DNA of 64,000 bases from Streptococcus sanguinis SK49 (GTDB lineage: Bacteria; Bacillota; Bacilli; Lactobacillales; Streptococcaceae), in NCBI RefSeq assembly GCF_000212815.1, contig NZ_GL890985.1:128296-192295 (forward strand), in the 5' to 3' direction. The notes beneath the pieces were generated by a model. The model ran no database searches and was not told where the DNA came from. It worked only from the letters and a program-made list of their open reading frames with translations. Both the position numbers and the translations under genes were made by a program. Shown piece by piece: positions 54,747-63,787 of this stretch. How positions within the stretch are numbered: position 1 is the first letter of the stretch; each line of letters begins with the position of its first letter.

Positions 54747-55397
54747 ATGGATAAAAGAGGTACCCGATTGATAGAGACTATTTTTGATACGGATAATTTC
54801 TTTATGCAGATTTGTGAGAAAATCCTTGATTTAGCGACAGTAAACTTGCTTTTTCTGCTGACATCTCTGCCTCTTCTAACCATCGGTATTGCTAAGCTAA
54901 GCCTCTATCAAACTCTTTTTGAGATCAAAGGCGGTCGTCGTGTAAAAGTAACGGCTGTCTATATCAAGGCCTTCCGAGAAAATTGGCGACTGGGCTTCAA
55001 ACTTGGCCTGCTGGAGCTGATGCTGTCTGCTATCAGTATTTTTGACCTCCTTCTTATCTGGGGTCAGGAGGCTCTGCCTTTTCAAATACTGAAAGTTGCC
55101 TGCTTTGCTCTTCTTATCTTTACAACAGCGCTCTTTCTGTGTGTATATCCACTGGCTGGCCGATTTGAGCAGTCTCTCATAGGTGGGTTACAGACTAGTC
55201 TAGTTTTGCTCAGTCTTAACTTTCCTTGGTTTTTCCTGATGATAGCCATTCTAGTAGCAATTTTGACAGTGCTTCTTAGTTCAGGACTTCTACTTTTACT
55301 AGGGTTATCGCTCTTTGCTTTAATCGGTTTTGCTGGATTGGCCTTCACGCAGATTACTGTTTTAGAGAAGATTTTTGCCAAATACGAAAGGCCTTAA
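54747..55397 (+). CDS. YesL family (DUF624) membrane protein
   Basis: 216 aa with about five membrane spans (NLLFLLTSLPLLTIGIAKLSLYQTL split at about 32-58, then several near the C-terminus). Matches the YesL/DUF624 pattern common next to Gram-positive carbohydrate ABC transporters; exact role unknown. ATG 54747 follows AAGGAGG. Confidence 0.8.
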   Translation: MDKRGTRLIETIFDTDNFFMQICEKILDLATVNLLFLLTSLPLLTIGIAKLSLYQTLFEIKGGRRVKVTAVYIKAFRENWRLGFKLGLLELMLSAISIFDLLLIWGQEALPFQILKVACFALLIFTTALFLCVYPLAGRFEQSLIGGLQTSLVLLSLNFPWFFLMIAILVAILTVLLSSGLLLLLGLSLFALIGFAGLAFTQITVLEKIFAKYERP

Positions 55398-55431
55398 TTT
55401 ATAGAAATTCTAGATTTGGAGATAAAAGAAA

Positions 55432-56349
55432 ATGAAAAATATGACCAAATACCAAGGAGTCATTCCTGCTTTCTACGCTTGCTATGACGAGGAAGGTGAA
55501 ATCAGCCCGGAGCGGACTCGCGCTTTAGTGGAATATTTCATCGCCAAGGGCGTGCAAGGTCTTTATGTCAACGGTTCTTCGGGCGAGTGTATCTATCTGA
55601 GTGTAGAAGACCGAAAACGGGTTCTAGAAGAAGTGATGAAAGTTGCTAAGGGGCGTCTGACTATCATTGCCCACGTGGCTTGCAACAATACTAAAGACAG
55701 CGTGGAGCTGGCTCGTCATGCGGAAATTTTGGGTGTGGATGCTATTGCAGCCATTCCGCCGATTTATTTCCGTTTGCCAGAGTATTCGGTTGCCCAGTAT
55801 TGGAATGACATCAGTGCGGCGGCACCTAATACTGATTTCGTGATTTACAATATTCCTCAGCTGGCTGGTGTAGCCTTGACTCCTAGCCTTTACAAGGAAA
55901 TGCTCAAGAATGAGCGCGTGATTGGTGTGAAGAACTCTTCAATGCCGGTGCAGGATATTCAGACCTTTGTAGCTCTTGGGGGAGAAGATCATGTAGTCTT
56001 TAATGGTCCAGATGAGCAATTCTTAGGTGGCCGTCTTATGGGTGCTGCAGCCGGTATCGGTGGTACATACGGAGCTATGCCAGAGCTCTTTCTCAAACTC
56101 AATCAACTGATTGCTGACAAGGAATTGGAACGTGCTAAAGAGTTGCAATATACGATAAATGCCATCATCGGAAAATTAACCAGCGCCCACGGCAATATGT
56201 ACGCTGTTATTAAGGGTGTTTTGGAAATTAACGAAGGCTTGACCATCGGATCTGTCCGCTCTCCTCTGACACCAGTGCAGGAAAGTGATCGGCCGATTGT
56301 GGAAGAAGCAGCTCAGTTGATTAGACAAACCAAGGAGCAATTTTTATAA
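55432..56349 (+). CDS. nanA: N-acetylneuraminate lyase
   Basis: Cleaves Neu5Ac to ManNAc and pyruvate. 305-aa class I aldolase of the DapA family. VNGSSGECIYLS holds the pyruvate-binding GSSGE, FVIYNIPQLAGV the catalytic Tyr, and VIGVKNSSM the Schiff-base Lys (about 166). Not the surface sialidase that is also called NanA in pneumococcus. GGAG upstream. Confidence 0.92.
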   Translation: MKNMTKYQGVIPAFYACYDEEGEISPERTRALVEYFIAKGVQGLYVNGSSGECIYLSVEDRKRVLEEVMKVAKGRLTIIAHVACNNTKDSVELARHAEILGVDAIAAIPPIYFRLPEYSVAQYWNDISAAAPNTDFVIYNIPQLAGVALTPSLYKEMLKNERVIGVKNSSMPVQDIQTFVALGGEDHVVFNGPDEQFLGGRLMGAAAGIGGTYGAMPELFLKLNQLIADKELERAKELQYTINAIIGKLTSAHGNMYAVIKGVLEINEGLTIGSVRSPLTPVQESDRPIVEEAAQLIRQTKEQFL

Positions 56350-56382
56350 GCAACAGGATAAACACTAGAGAGAAGGTGTGCT

Positions 56383-57267
56383 ATGAAACACTATGTTGCT
56401 ATTGATATTGGCGGTACCAATATCAAGTATGGCTTAATCAACGAGGCGGAAACCTTGGTGGAAGCACATGAAATGCCGACGGAGGCCCACAAAGGTGGCC
56501 CGGGAATTATGCAAAAGGTTGAAGGGATTGTTGCAGGCTATTTAGAAAAAGGACCACTGGCTGGGATTTGTATTTCTTCAGCTGGCATGGTGGATCCAGA
56601 TAAGGGTGAAATTTTCTATGCTGGGCCACAGATTCCTAATTACGCTGGCACCCAGTTCAAAAAAGTCCTGGAAGAAAAATTTTCCCTGCCTTGTGAGATT
56701 GAAAATGATGTCAACTGTGCTGGTTTGGCTGAGGCTATGTCAGGCAGTGGCAAGGGAGCCAAGATTGCCCTTTGTTTGACAATCGGTACAGGTATCGGAG
56801 GCTGTCTGGTCGTAGATGGCCAGGTCTTCCATGGCTTTAGTAACTCTGCCTGTGAGGTCGGTTACCTGCATCTACCAGACGGAGCCTTTCAGGATGTGGC
56901 ATCTACAACTGCTTTAGTCAACTATGTGGCTGAGCTACACGGAGAAGACGCAGAACATTGGAATGGCCGGCGGATTTTCAAAGAAGCAACCGAGGGCAAT
57001 AAACTCTGTATCGAGGGCATCGATCGCATGGTTGGCTATCTAGGTCAAGGAATTGCCAATATCTGCTATGTCGTTAATCCGGAAGTTGTTATCTTAGGAG
57101 GCGGCATTATGGGACAAGAAGCAATTCTTAGACCGCGTATTCAGGCGGCTTTGCAGGCTGCTTTGGTTCCAAGCATTGCTGACAAAACCAAACTGGCCTT
57201 TGCTCATCATCAAAATACTGCGGGTATGTTTGGGGCCTACTATCATTTCAAAAATAGACAAGCTTAA
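56383..57267 (+). CDS. nanK: N-acetylmannosamine kinase (ROK family)
   Basis: Phosphorylates ManNAc to ManNAc-6-P for NanE. 294 aa. N-terminal phosphate loop IDIGGTNIKYGL, catalytic Asp in ENDVNCAGLAEA, and GTGIGGCLVVDGQVF. The Cys-rich zinc site typical of many ROK proteins is not visible, as in other Gram-positive ManNAc kinases. GAGAAGG precedes the ATG. Confidence 0.88.
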   Translation: MKHYVAIDIGGTNIKYGLINEAETLVEAHEMPTEAHKGGPGIMQKVEGIVAGYLEKGPLAGICISSAGMVDPDKGEIFYAGPQIPNYAGTQFKKVLEEKFSLPCEIENDVNCAGLAEAMSGSGKGAKIALCLTIGTGIGGCLVVDGQVFHGFSNSACEVGYLHLPDGAFQDVASTTALVNYVAELHGEDAEHWNGRRIFKEATEGNKLCIEGIDRMVGYLGQGIANICYVVNPEVVILGGGIMGQEAILRPRIQAALQAALVPSIADKTKLAFAHHQNTAGMFGAYYHFKNRQA

Positions 57268-57287
57268 CCTGAGATTTTTCTCAGGTT
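57266..57287 (+). terminator. Weak hairpin after nanK
   Basis: AACCTGAG / CTCAGGTT with loop ATTTTT, no long T run. Probably partial termination or 3' protection. Confidence 0.5.
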
Positions 57288-57312
57288 CCTTGTCTTTCAA
57301 GAGGAAAATCAA

Positions 57313-57642
57313 ATGACAGAAAGAAGTTTCATTCAGGAAGCCGCTCAGCTTCTAGCTTCCTTGATGGAAGATTTTCAAAAGAAGACAATTCAATCAAGTG
57401 ATGAAATTCGCTTTTACGAGTGTTTAGCAGAAGTTTTGAGGAGTTTGGAGAAAACCAAAGCTCTGGATAACCGTCTCCTCATTGCTCTTGAAAGATTTCA
57501 TAAAAGTGCTAGTTTTTTAATTGGTCTTAGTAGCCTCAAACTGGATCAGCCTACTTATCAAAAGTGGCGTGCCTATGATGCTTTTCATATGGAAAAAATT
57601 CAGCCCCAATTAGAAATCTACGGGCCAATCCTTCTCTTGTGA
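57313..57642 (+). CDS. Hypothetical helical protein at the end of the nan operon
   Basis: 109 aa, unrecognised. Almost entirely helical by composition (FIQEAAQLLASLMEDFQKK, EVLRSLEKTKALDNRLLIALERFHK), no membrane span. AAGAGGAAAA upstream. Last gene of the nan transcript; possibly related to sialic acid use only by location. Confidence 0.7.
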   Translation: MTERSFIQEAAQLLASLMEDFQKKTIQSSDEIRFYECLAEVLRSLEKTKALDNRLLIALERFHKSASFLIGLSSLKLDQPTYQKWRAYDAFHMEKIQPQLEIYGPILLL

Positions 57643-57672
57643 AAGAAAGAGGAAAAAGTTAGACCGAAAAAG

Positions 57673-57704
57673 AAAAACGAGTCAGAAAATCCTGATTCGT
57701 TTTT
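57673..57704. terminator. Bidirectional terminator between the nan operon and nanR
   Basis: AAAAACGAGTCAG (57673-57685) / CTGATTCGTTTTT (57692-57704), one G-U pair, loop AAAATC, with A and T tracts for both directions. Confidence 0.88.
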
Positions 57705-58554
57705 ATCTTTTGTGAATATTGCGACGGTAGTAGCCATTCAATTTCTGGTTTTCCCAATAGCTGTTAAAGATTCTTTCTTTCTTCTCGCGGTTAATCTCGA
57801 GGAAAAAAGCATAGATGAGGTCAATCATGAGAAGCATGGGAAATTGTGCGGAAATTCGCAGGATAAACTCAGGCTTGCTTTGAAGAGCAACAGGAACGAC
57901 TTCAGTGAAGTCCTCTTGAATCTTTTCAGGCTGTCCTGTCACCAAGATGGTTTTTGCTCCCATATTTTTAGCGTCAATCAAGCTGTCAATGATGGACTGG
58001 GTCTGTCCGGATAGAGAAAATCCGATAACGAGGCAGTTCTTGTCCAGAATACTAGTTGTCCAAGCGAAGCCATCTTGGTCGGTTAGAGCTTCACAAACGA
58101 CTCCCAGTCTCATGAAGCGCAGCTTCATATCACGTGCTACTAAGCCTGAGCTCCCTGTTCCAAAGAAATAAACTCGGTCCGCCTCTTCTATGATTTGAGC
58201 CACTCGCTCCAGCTTTTCCTCATCTATCAGTTCTTTTGTCTGCTGGTGGATTTGGTCATAGTTGTACAAGACATGACGTGATAAGCTGCTTTGCATATTA
58301 TCCGACTCGGTTTGCGCCTTTTGTAGGTCCTGTAAATATTGAAAGTTAAATTCCCGATAACCTTTAAAGCCGCATTTTTTGGCGAAACGGGTCAAGGCTG
58401 CTTGAGAAATGTGCAAGGTTTGAGCGACTTGCAAAGAGGATAAATCCTTTTGAATACTATTTTGATCCAAAAAATAGTGACCAATCCTCTGTTCCAAGTC
58501 GGTCATCTTGTCAAGATGGCTCTCGATGATGGCCAAGATATTCTGCTGACTCAT
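57703..58554 (-). CDS. nanR: RpiR family regulator of sialic acid genes
   Basis: 283 aa. The N-terminal RpiR helix-turn-helix (SSLQVAQTLHISQAALTRFAKKCGFKGYREF, about 37-67) and a C-terminal SIS sugar-phosphate-binding domain (YFFGTGSSGLVARDM, ILVTGQPEKI). It is convergent with the nan operon. By analogy with pneumococcal NanR it senses ManNAc-6-P or a related sugar phosphate. Confidence 0.88.
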   Translation of the reverse strand: MSQQNILAIIESHLDKMTDLEQRIGHYFLDQNSIQKDLSSLQVAQTLHISQAALTRFAKKCGFKGYREFNFQYLQDLQKAQTESDNMQSSLSRHVLYNYDQIHQQTKELIDEEKLERVAQIIEEADRVYFFGTGSSGLVARDMKLRFMRLGVVCEALTDQDGFAWTTSILDKNCLVIGFSLSGQTQSIIDSLIDAKNMGAKTILVTGQPEKIQEDFTEVVPVALQSKPEFILRISAQFPMLLMIDLIYAFFLEINREKKERIFNSYWENQKLNGYYRRNIHKR

Positions 58555-58839
58555 AAAATCACTTTCTTCATGGGATAATGTTTATTAAAAGTTTAAGGGC
58601 TGTTCTGGCTGGAAAGTACATTGAAGCCACTTTTACTTTTCTGCTATTCTATATTTGTCTTAGAATTTGTTTATATTATAACATAGTTATAGACAAATAA
58701 ACCGTTTGCAAGACTGAAACTTATCAAGAGTGTACAGCTGAGACTGATTTGTAAGTATTGAAATGAATCAAATCTATATCGGCTTTTCTATCAGTTTGCG
58801 ATAGTTGTTTAGCAATCTCTGACTGTTTTTCTGAAAATA

Positions 58840-58967
58840 TGTTATAATTTATGCAAGTACGAAGCTGTATTCCAGAAGATGACTGTACCAGATGGTTGGA
58901 CAGTCGGTCAGGAATGCAGATTTTAAAATCCGTTTTCGAAGGTTTTTGAAAACGAGGGGGTGAATAG
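58840..58967 (+). promoter_or_regulatory. V-ATPase operon promoter and structured leader
   Basis: Extended -10 TGTTATAAT (TATAAT 58843-58848). The ~110-nt leader holds hairpins GACTGT..CCA / TGG..ACAGTC (58881-58905) and CGTTTTC / GAAAACG (58931-58954), then GAGGGGGTG before the first gene. The rest of the gap 58555-58839 contains the nanR leader and no gene. Confidence 0.55.
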
Positions 58968-59291
58968 ATGGCCAATGAAACACTTGAAAAAATGCAGGAA
59001 ATTGAAACTGCTGCAGAAGAAGTTTTGATGGGCTACAGGACGCAGGCTCAGGAGCTGCGGCAGCAGGTAGATGAAGATCTCAGGCAGCTGGCTCTGACTT
59101 ATGATGATGAAACGCAGAAGTTGGCAGAGGAATTAACCGCGACTTCCCAGCAAAAGTTGGTGCTCCTGCAGCAAGACTTGGAGCAGACAACTCAGCAGAA
59201 TGAGGATAAGGTTGAGGCTGCGCTGACAGACAAAAAAGCAGACTTGGCGCGAGCCATTGTAGAGAAGGTGGTAGAAGCCTATGGCCATTAG
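58968..59291 (+). CDS. V-type ATPase subunit H/G (peripheral stalk)
   Basis: 107 aa, wholly helical and highly charged (RQQVDEDLRQLALTYDDETQKLAEEL), as expected for the G/H stalk subunit that pairs with subunit E; NtpF in the Enterococcus naming. First gene of the operon, overlapping ntpI by 11 bases. Confidence 0.85.
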   Translation: MANETLEKMQEIETAAEEVLMGYRTQAQELRQQVDEDLRQLALTYDDETQKLAEELTATSQQKLVLLQQDLEQTTQQNEDKVEAALTDKKADLARAIVEKVVEAYGH

Positions 59292-61236
59292 TCAAATGCG
59301 GCAGCTGTCTCTGCTTCTGCCCAAGGAACTGCTGGACCAGCTTCTCTTTTACCTACAGGGTTTAGAGTCGGTTCAGATTCATGACTTGCGGCAGGAAGAG
59401 GACTGGCAGGCAGCTTTTGAGCAGGCTTTAGTCGGCCGGCCGGATCAGCAGCTATCTCAGCAGGATTTGCTCGGTCGTCAGGAAAAGCTCGAGAGGCTGA
59501 TTGCAGAGCTAGAGCCTTTTATGCCGAAAAAGAAACTGCTGGAATCCTTAAAAGAAGAGCCTTTAGAATTATCCTTTACTGCTTTAGAGCAGGCAGGGAA
59601 GGCTCGCGATGAGGTTGCGCTATTAGAAGGAATCAGCAAGCAGCTCAAGGTCTTGCAAGAGGCCAAGGGTCAGATAGAAGCTGATCGCTTAGAAGTGGCT
59701 GCGCTGGAGAAGTGGGAGCCACTGGAGCTAACACCGCAAGCAGCTGCGACTTTCAGCCATCTGGGAGCTTTGATTGGGACGATTCCCAATACCGACGACG
59801 ATGCTCTGCGCTTGGCTCTGGGAGCACATCCTGACCTGAAGTTTCAGGAAGTCTTTACCGATGATACGGAGCATGGGGTTCTTATGTTTTACAAGACAGG
59901 CTCTCTGGAAGATGTTCGCAAAATCTTGAAAGAGTATGGCTTTAAGCCTTTTGAGTATGACCACGCGGAACTGCCTGCTGAGCGGATAGCCCTGCTCAAG
60001 GCCAACATTCGACAGCAGGAGGCTGTGGCGGAAGCTATGACCAAGAGCCTGGCAGCTTCCAAGAATGAACTGGATCAGCTCAAGGTTCAGCTGGACTATC
60101 TCTGCAATCTCTCCTCTCGTCAAGAAAGTAAAAATCAGTTAGCAAGTACGCAAAATCTGGCGGCCTTGGAAGGCTGGATTGAAAGCAATCAAGTTCAAGC
60201 TCTTGAGGCTTGCTTGACGGAGCAGTTCGGCCAGAGCATTCTCATACAGACCAGAGAGATTCGACAGGACGAGGAAGATAAGGTTCCGACCAAGCTTAAA
60301 AACAATGTCTTGGTGGAGCCTTTCGAGCTAGTGACGGAGATGTATTCTTTGCCTAAGTATGGTGATAAGGATCCAACCCCCGTCGTTTCCCTCTTCTATT
60401 TTGTATTCTTTGGCATGATGGTTGCCGACATCGGCTACGGCCTCTTGCTCTTTGTAGGCACCAGCCTGGCGCTGCACTTTTTGCATGTCAAGTCGGGGTT
60501 GGCTAAGAATCTGCGATTCTTCCGCCTGCTGGGTGTGGCAGTCATCATCTGGGGACTGGTTTATGGCTCTTTCTTTGGCTTTGAACTGCCCTTCGCTCTG
60601 ATTAGCACCAGCTCTGATGCCATGACAATTCTGGTTATTTCGGTCGTCTTTGGCTTTGTTACAGTGCTGGCGGGCCTCTTCCTCAGCGGTCTGAAAAATA
60701 TCCGCCTCAAGGATTATGCAGAAGCTTATAATGCAGGCTTTGCTTGGGTGCTGATTTTGCTGGGGCTGCTACTCTTGGCCCTGGGAAATTTCTTCCCATC
60801 CTTGGCCTTTGCAGCAACGATTGGTCAGTGGTTGGCCATCATCAATGCTCTGGGTATACTGGCAGTATCCATTGTCAGTGCTAAGAGCTTGGCAGGATTG
60901 GGGTCAGGTCTCTTTAATCTCTACAATGTCAGCGGCTATGTAGGAGACCTTGTCAGCTTTACGCGGCTGATGGCTCTGGGGCTTTCGGGAGCCAGCATTG
61001 GCTCGGCTTTTAACTTGATTGTTAGCCTCTTTCCACCTGTCGCTCGCTTTAGCATTGGCATTCTGCTCTTTATTGCCCTGCATTTAGTCAATATGTTTCT
61101 ATCTTTTCTGTCTGGTTATGTGCACGGAGCGCGTTTGATTTTCGTGGAATTTTTCGGGAAATTCTACGACGGAGGCGGTAAGCCTTTCACTCCGCTCAAG
61201 CCTAGTGAGAAATACGTTCAGCAAAGTAAGAAATAA
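59281..61236 (+). CDS. ntpI: V-type ATPase subunit I (a subunit)
   Basis: Couples ion flow to rotation: holds the half-channels beside the K ring. 651 aa. The N-terminal cytoplasmic half is about 1-345, helical; the C-terminal half has about seven to eight membrane spans. The essential Arg region is GDLVSFTRLMALGLSGASIG near residue 560. ATG 59281 lies inside the preceding gene. Confidence 0.93.
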   Translation: MAISQMRQLSLLLPKELLDQLLFYLQGLESVQIHDLRQEEDWQAAFEQALVGRPDQQLSQQDLLGRQEKLERLIAELEPFMPKKKLLESLKEEPLELSFTALEQAGKARDEVALLEGISKQLKVLQEAKGQIEADRLEVAALEKWEPLELTPQAAATFSHLGALIGTIPNTDDDALRLALGAHPDLKFQEVFTDDTEHGVLMFYKTGSLEDVRKILKEYGFKPFEYDHAELPAERIALLKANIRQQEAVAEAMTKSLAASKNELDQLKVQLDYLCNLSSRQESKNQLASTQNLAALEGWIESNQVQALEACLTEQFGQSILIQTREIRQDEEDKVPTKLKNNVLVEPFELVTEMYSLPKYGDKDPTPVVSLFYFVFFGMMVADIGYGLLLFVGTSLALHFLHVKSGLAKNLRFFRLLGVAVIIWGLVYGSFFGFELPFALISTSSDAMTILVISVVFGFVTVLAGLFLSGLKNIRLKDYAEAYNAGFAWVLILLGLLLLALGNFFPSLAFAATIGQWLAIINALGILAVSIVSAKSLAGLGSGLFNLYNVSGYVGDLVSFTRLMALGLSGASIGSAFNLIVSLFPPVARFSIGILLFIALHLVNMFLSFLSGYVHGARLIFVEFFGKFYDGGGKPFTPLKPSEKYVQQSKK

Positions 61237-61257
61237 AGATTAGACACTATGGTAATA

Positions 61258-61272
61258 GATGAGAAGCTCATC
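61258..61272 (+). other. Hairpin in the ntpI-ntpK gap
   Basis: GATGAG-AAG-CTCATC followed by TTTAG. In a 132-base gap before the high-copy ring subunit; may be a processing or partial termination point that adjusts stoichiometry. Confidence 0.45.
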
Positions 61273-61365
61273 TTTAGAAAAACACTTTCTAAAACATCAA
61301 AACAAGTATCATTCATTTAACTAGCTGTTGGTTTTACGACAATTACAGCATTTTCATAGGAGTAA

Positions 61366-61848
<483 letters not shown>

Positions 61849-61858
61849 GGAGGCTTTT

Positions 61859-62449
61859 ATGTCTGACATATCAGATCTCAAAGCTTCTGTCTTGGAGCAG
61901 GCTCACGAAAAGGGGCGTCTGCTTTTGGCCGAGGCTACTGAGAAAATAGAACAGGAAGCCAAGGAACGTGAGGCCCAGCTGGTTCGGCAAAAGCTTGGAC
62001 AGCGAGAGCAGCAGCTGAAAGAAATCAGCCGGCGCAGCCAGCGTGAGATTCAGCAGCTGGAAAATCAAAAACGCCAGTCTACTTTGGTCATCAAGCAACG
62101 GGTTCTCGGAGAGCTTTTTGAGGAGGCCTATGCTCAGATGATGGCTTGGTCACCAGCTGAAGAAGAGCATTTTCTAAAGAGTGTCCTGGCTAAATATCCA
62201 GAGGAAGAGTTGACACTGGTTTTCGGTGCTCTATCCGCTGAGAAATTCAGCTCCAGTCAGTTAGAAGACTTGAAAAAAGCCTTTCCAAATGTGTCTTTTT
62301 CAGACCAGTCCATAGCCGGTCAGGCAGGTTTTGTGCTGAGCCAAGGACGAGTGGATGATAGTTATCTCTATCGTGACTTGCTGGACTCTGTCTGGCAGGA
62401 GGAAAGCTACCGACTGGCTCAGGATATTTTCAAAGACCAGGCAGAATAG
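61859..62449 (+). CDS. ntpE: V-type ATPase subunit E (peripheral stalk)
   Basis: 196 aa. A long N-terminal helix rich in K, E, Q and R (KASVLEQAHEKGRLLLAEA, REQQLKEISRRSQ) and a globular C-terminal half ending near SYLYRDLLDSVWQEESYRLA. Pairs with the 58968 product. AAGGAGG before the ATG. Confidence 0.9.
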   Translation: MSDISDLKASVLEQAHEKGRLLLAEATEKIEQEAKEREAQLVRQKLGQREQQLKEISRRSQREIQQLENQKRQSTLVIKQRVLGELFEEAYAQMMAWSPAEEEHFLKSVLAKYPEEELTLVFGALSAEKFSSSQLEDLKKAFPNVSFSDQSIAGQAGFVLSQGRVDDSYLYRDLLDSVWQEESYRLAQDIFKDQAE

Positions 62450-62459
62450 GAGGCGGACC

Positions 62460-63473
62460 ATGAGTGAAACAAGCTTCTCTCAAGTCAATACAGCCATTAG
62501 TGTGCAGGAGGCTTCCTTTTTGACGCCCCAGCAATATGATCAGTTGTTGCAGGCTGACGATGCTGCCAGCCGTTCGGCTCTTCTGCAGGGGACGGTCTAT
62601 GCCATGGATGCTGAAGCTATCAAGGATCTCAATGCCATTGAGCAAGTACTGATGAAGCATTTGTATTCTGTTTATAATTGGGCGCTTGAGATCAGTCCTA
62701 GTAAGGAGTTGGTGGAGATTTTCACGCTCCGCTACACTTACCACAATCTCAAAGTTTTTCTCAAGGGTCGGGCGACAGGTCAGTCCTTGGAGCATTTGTT
62801 GATGCCAGTGGGGACCTATTCGCTGGAGGTTTTGGAGCACTTAGTCATGGCCTTTTCGGCTGAGTATTGTCCAGATTTCATGCTGGACGAGGTGCTTGCG
62901 ACCTGGCAGGAATACCAGGATTATCAGGATGTGCGCGTGCTGGAGATTGGCATGGATATGGCTTATTTCAAGCATCTCAAGCGCCTGACACAGGAGTTGG
63001 AAGATGAGAGTCTGCTGCAGCTGGTGAATCTGACTATTGATTTTTACAATGCCATCACGGTCAAGCGGGCTGTTGGCTTGGGAAAACCGCGCAGCTTTAT
63101 GAGGCAGCTTCTGTCTGATGAAGGAAGTCTTTCTGCTGCCAACTGGATTGCCATGGCAGAGCAGGGAGATTTCTTGACCTGGTTTAGTCAGGTCAATCCC
63201 TGTGGTTACGATCTGGATCTGCGCTCCTATGAGGAGAAAATGAGGAACCAGACCTTGACGACAGTAGAGCTAGAATATCTAGCGGACCTCTTGCAGGCTA
63301 AGTTGCTTGCGGCTGGTCAGTTTGAGACAGATGGACCGCTTCCTCTGGCCCGCTATCTGCTGGGCAAGGAGCTGGAAGTCAAGAATCTGCGGCTGATTTT
63401 GACAGGTATGGACAATCAGCTGCCAGTAGAGCTTATCAGAGAAAGGATGCGACCGATTTATGGACAAGACTAG
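62460..63473 (+). CDS. ntpC: V-type ATPase subunit C (central stalk / ring adaptor)
   Basis: 337 aa, C/AC39-type subunit linking the rotor ring to the central stalk. ATG 62460 with AGGAGG upstream is chosen; a longer frame reaching back into ntpE has no support. Helical throughout (VNTAISVQEASFLTP, YNLKVFLKGR-like region). The stop overlaps the next gene by 14 bases. Confidence 0.9.
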   Translation: MSETSFSQVNTAISVQEASFLTPQQYDQLLQADDAASRSALLQGTVYAMDAEAIKDLNAIEQVLMKHLYSVYNWALEISPSKELVEIFTLRYTYHNLKVFLKGRATGQSLEHLLMPVGTYSLEVLEHLVMAFSAEYCPDFMLDEVLATWQEYQDYQDVRVLEIGMDMAYFKHLKRLTQELEDESLLQLVNLTIDFYNAITVKRAVGLGKPRSFMRQLLSDEGSLSAANWIAMAEQGDFLTWFSQVNPCGYDLDLRSYEEKMRNQTLTTVELEYLADLLQAKLLAAGQFETDGPLPLARYLLGKELEVKNLRLILTGMDNQLPVELIRERMRPIYGQD

Positions 63474-63780
63474 CTACAAGATTGCTGTCGTGGGGAATCG
63501 TGATACCATTCTCCCTTTTAAGCTGATTGGTTTTCAGACCTTTCCGGTGAAGGAAGCTCAGGAGACGGTCAATACCCTGCGTCGGCTCGCTCGTGAAGAT
63601 TTCGGCATTATCTATCTGACGGAGGATATGGCTGCGGATATTCCAGAAACCCTGGCCTACTATGACCAGCTGGAGATTCCTGCTCTTGTGCTCATTCCTA
63701 CTCATAAGGGGAGCACGGGACTGGCTCTTTCGCGGATTCATGAAAATGTCGAAAAGGCTGTCGGACAAGATATATTGTGA
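63460..63780 (+). CDS. ntpG: V-type ATPase subunit F
   Basis: 106 aa, Rossmann-like central-stalk subunit (NtpG in Enterococcus naming). KIAVVGNRDTILPFKLIGFQTFPV at the N-terminus and FGIIYLTEDMA in the middle are typical. Subunits A, B and D should follow beyond the window, after the GNAT gene. Confidence 0.9.
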   Translation: MDKTSYKIAVVGNRDTILPFKLIGFQTFPVKEAQETVNTLRRLAREDFGIIYLTEDMAADIPETLAYYDQLEIPALVLIPTHKGSTGLALSRIHENVEKAVGQDIL

Positions 63781-63787
63781 GGTTTTT

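Noticed and set aside
62355..62459. Extension of ntpC back into ntpE
   Set aside because: AGGAGG directly before ATG 62460 and normal subunit C length favour the shorter form.
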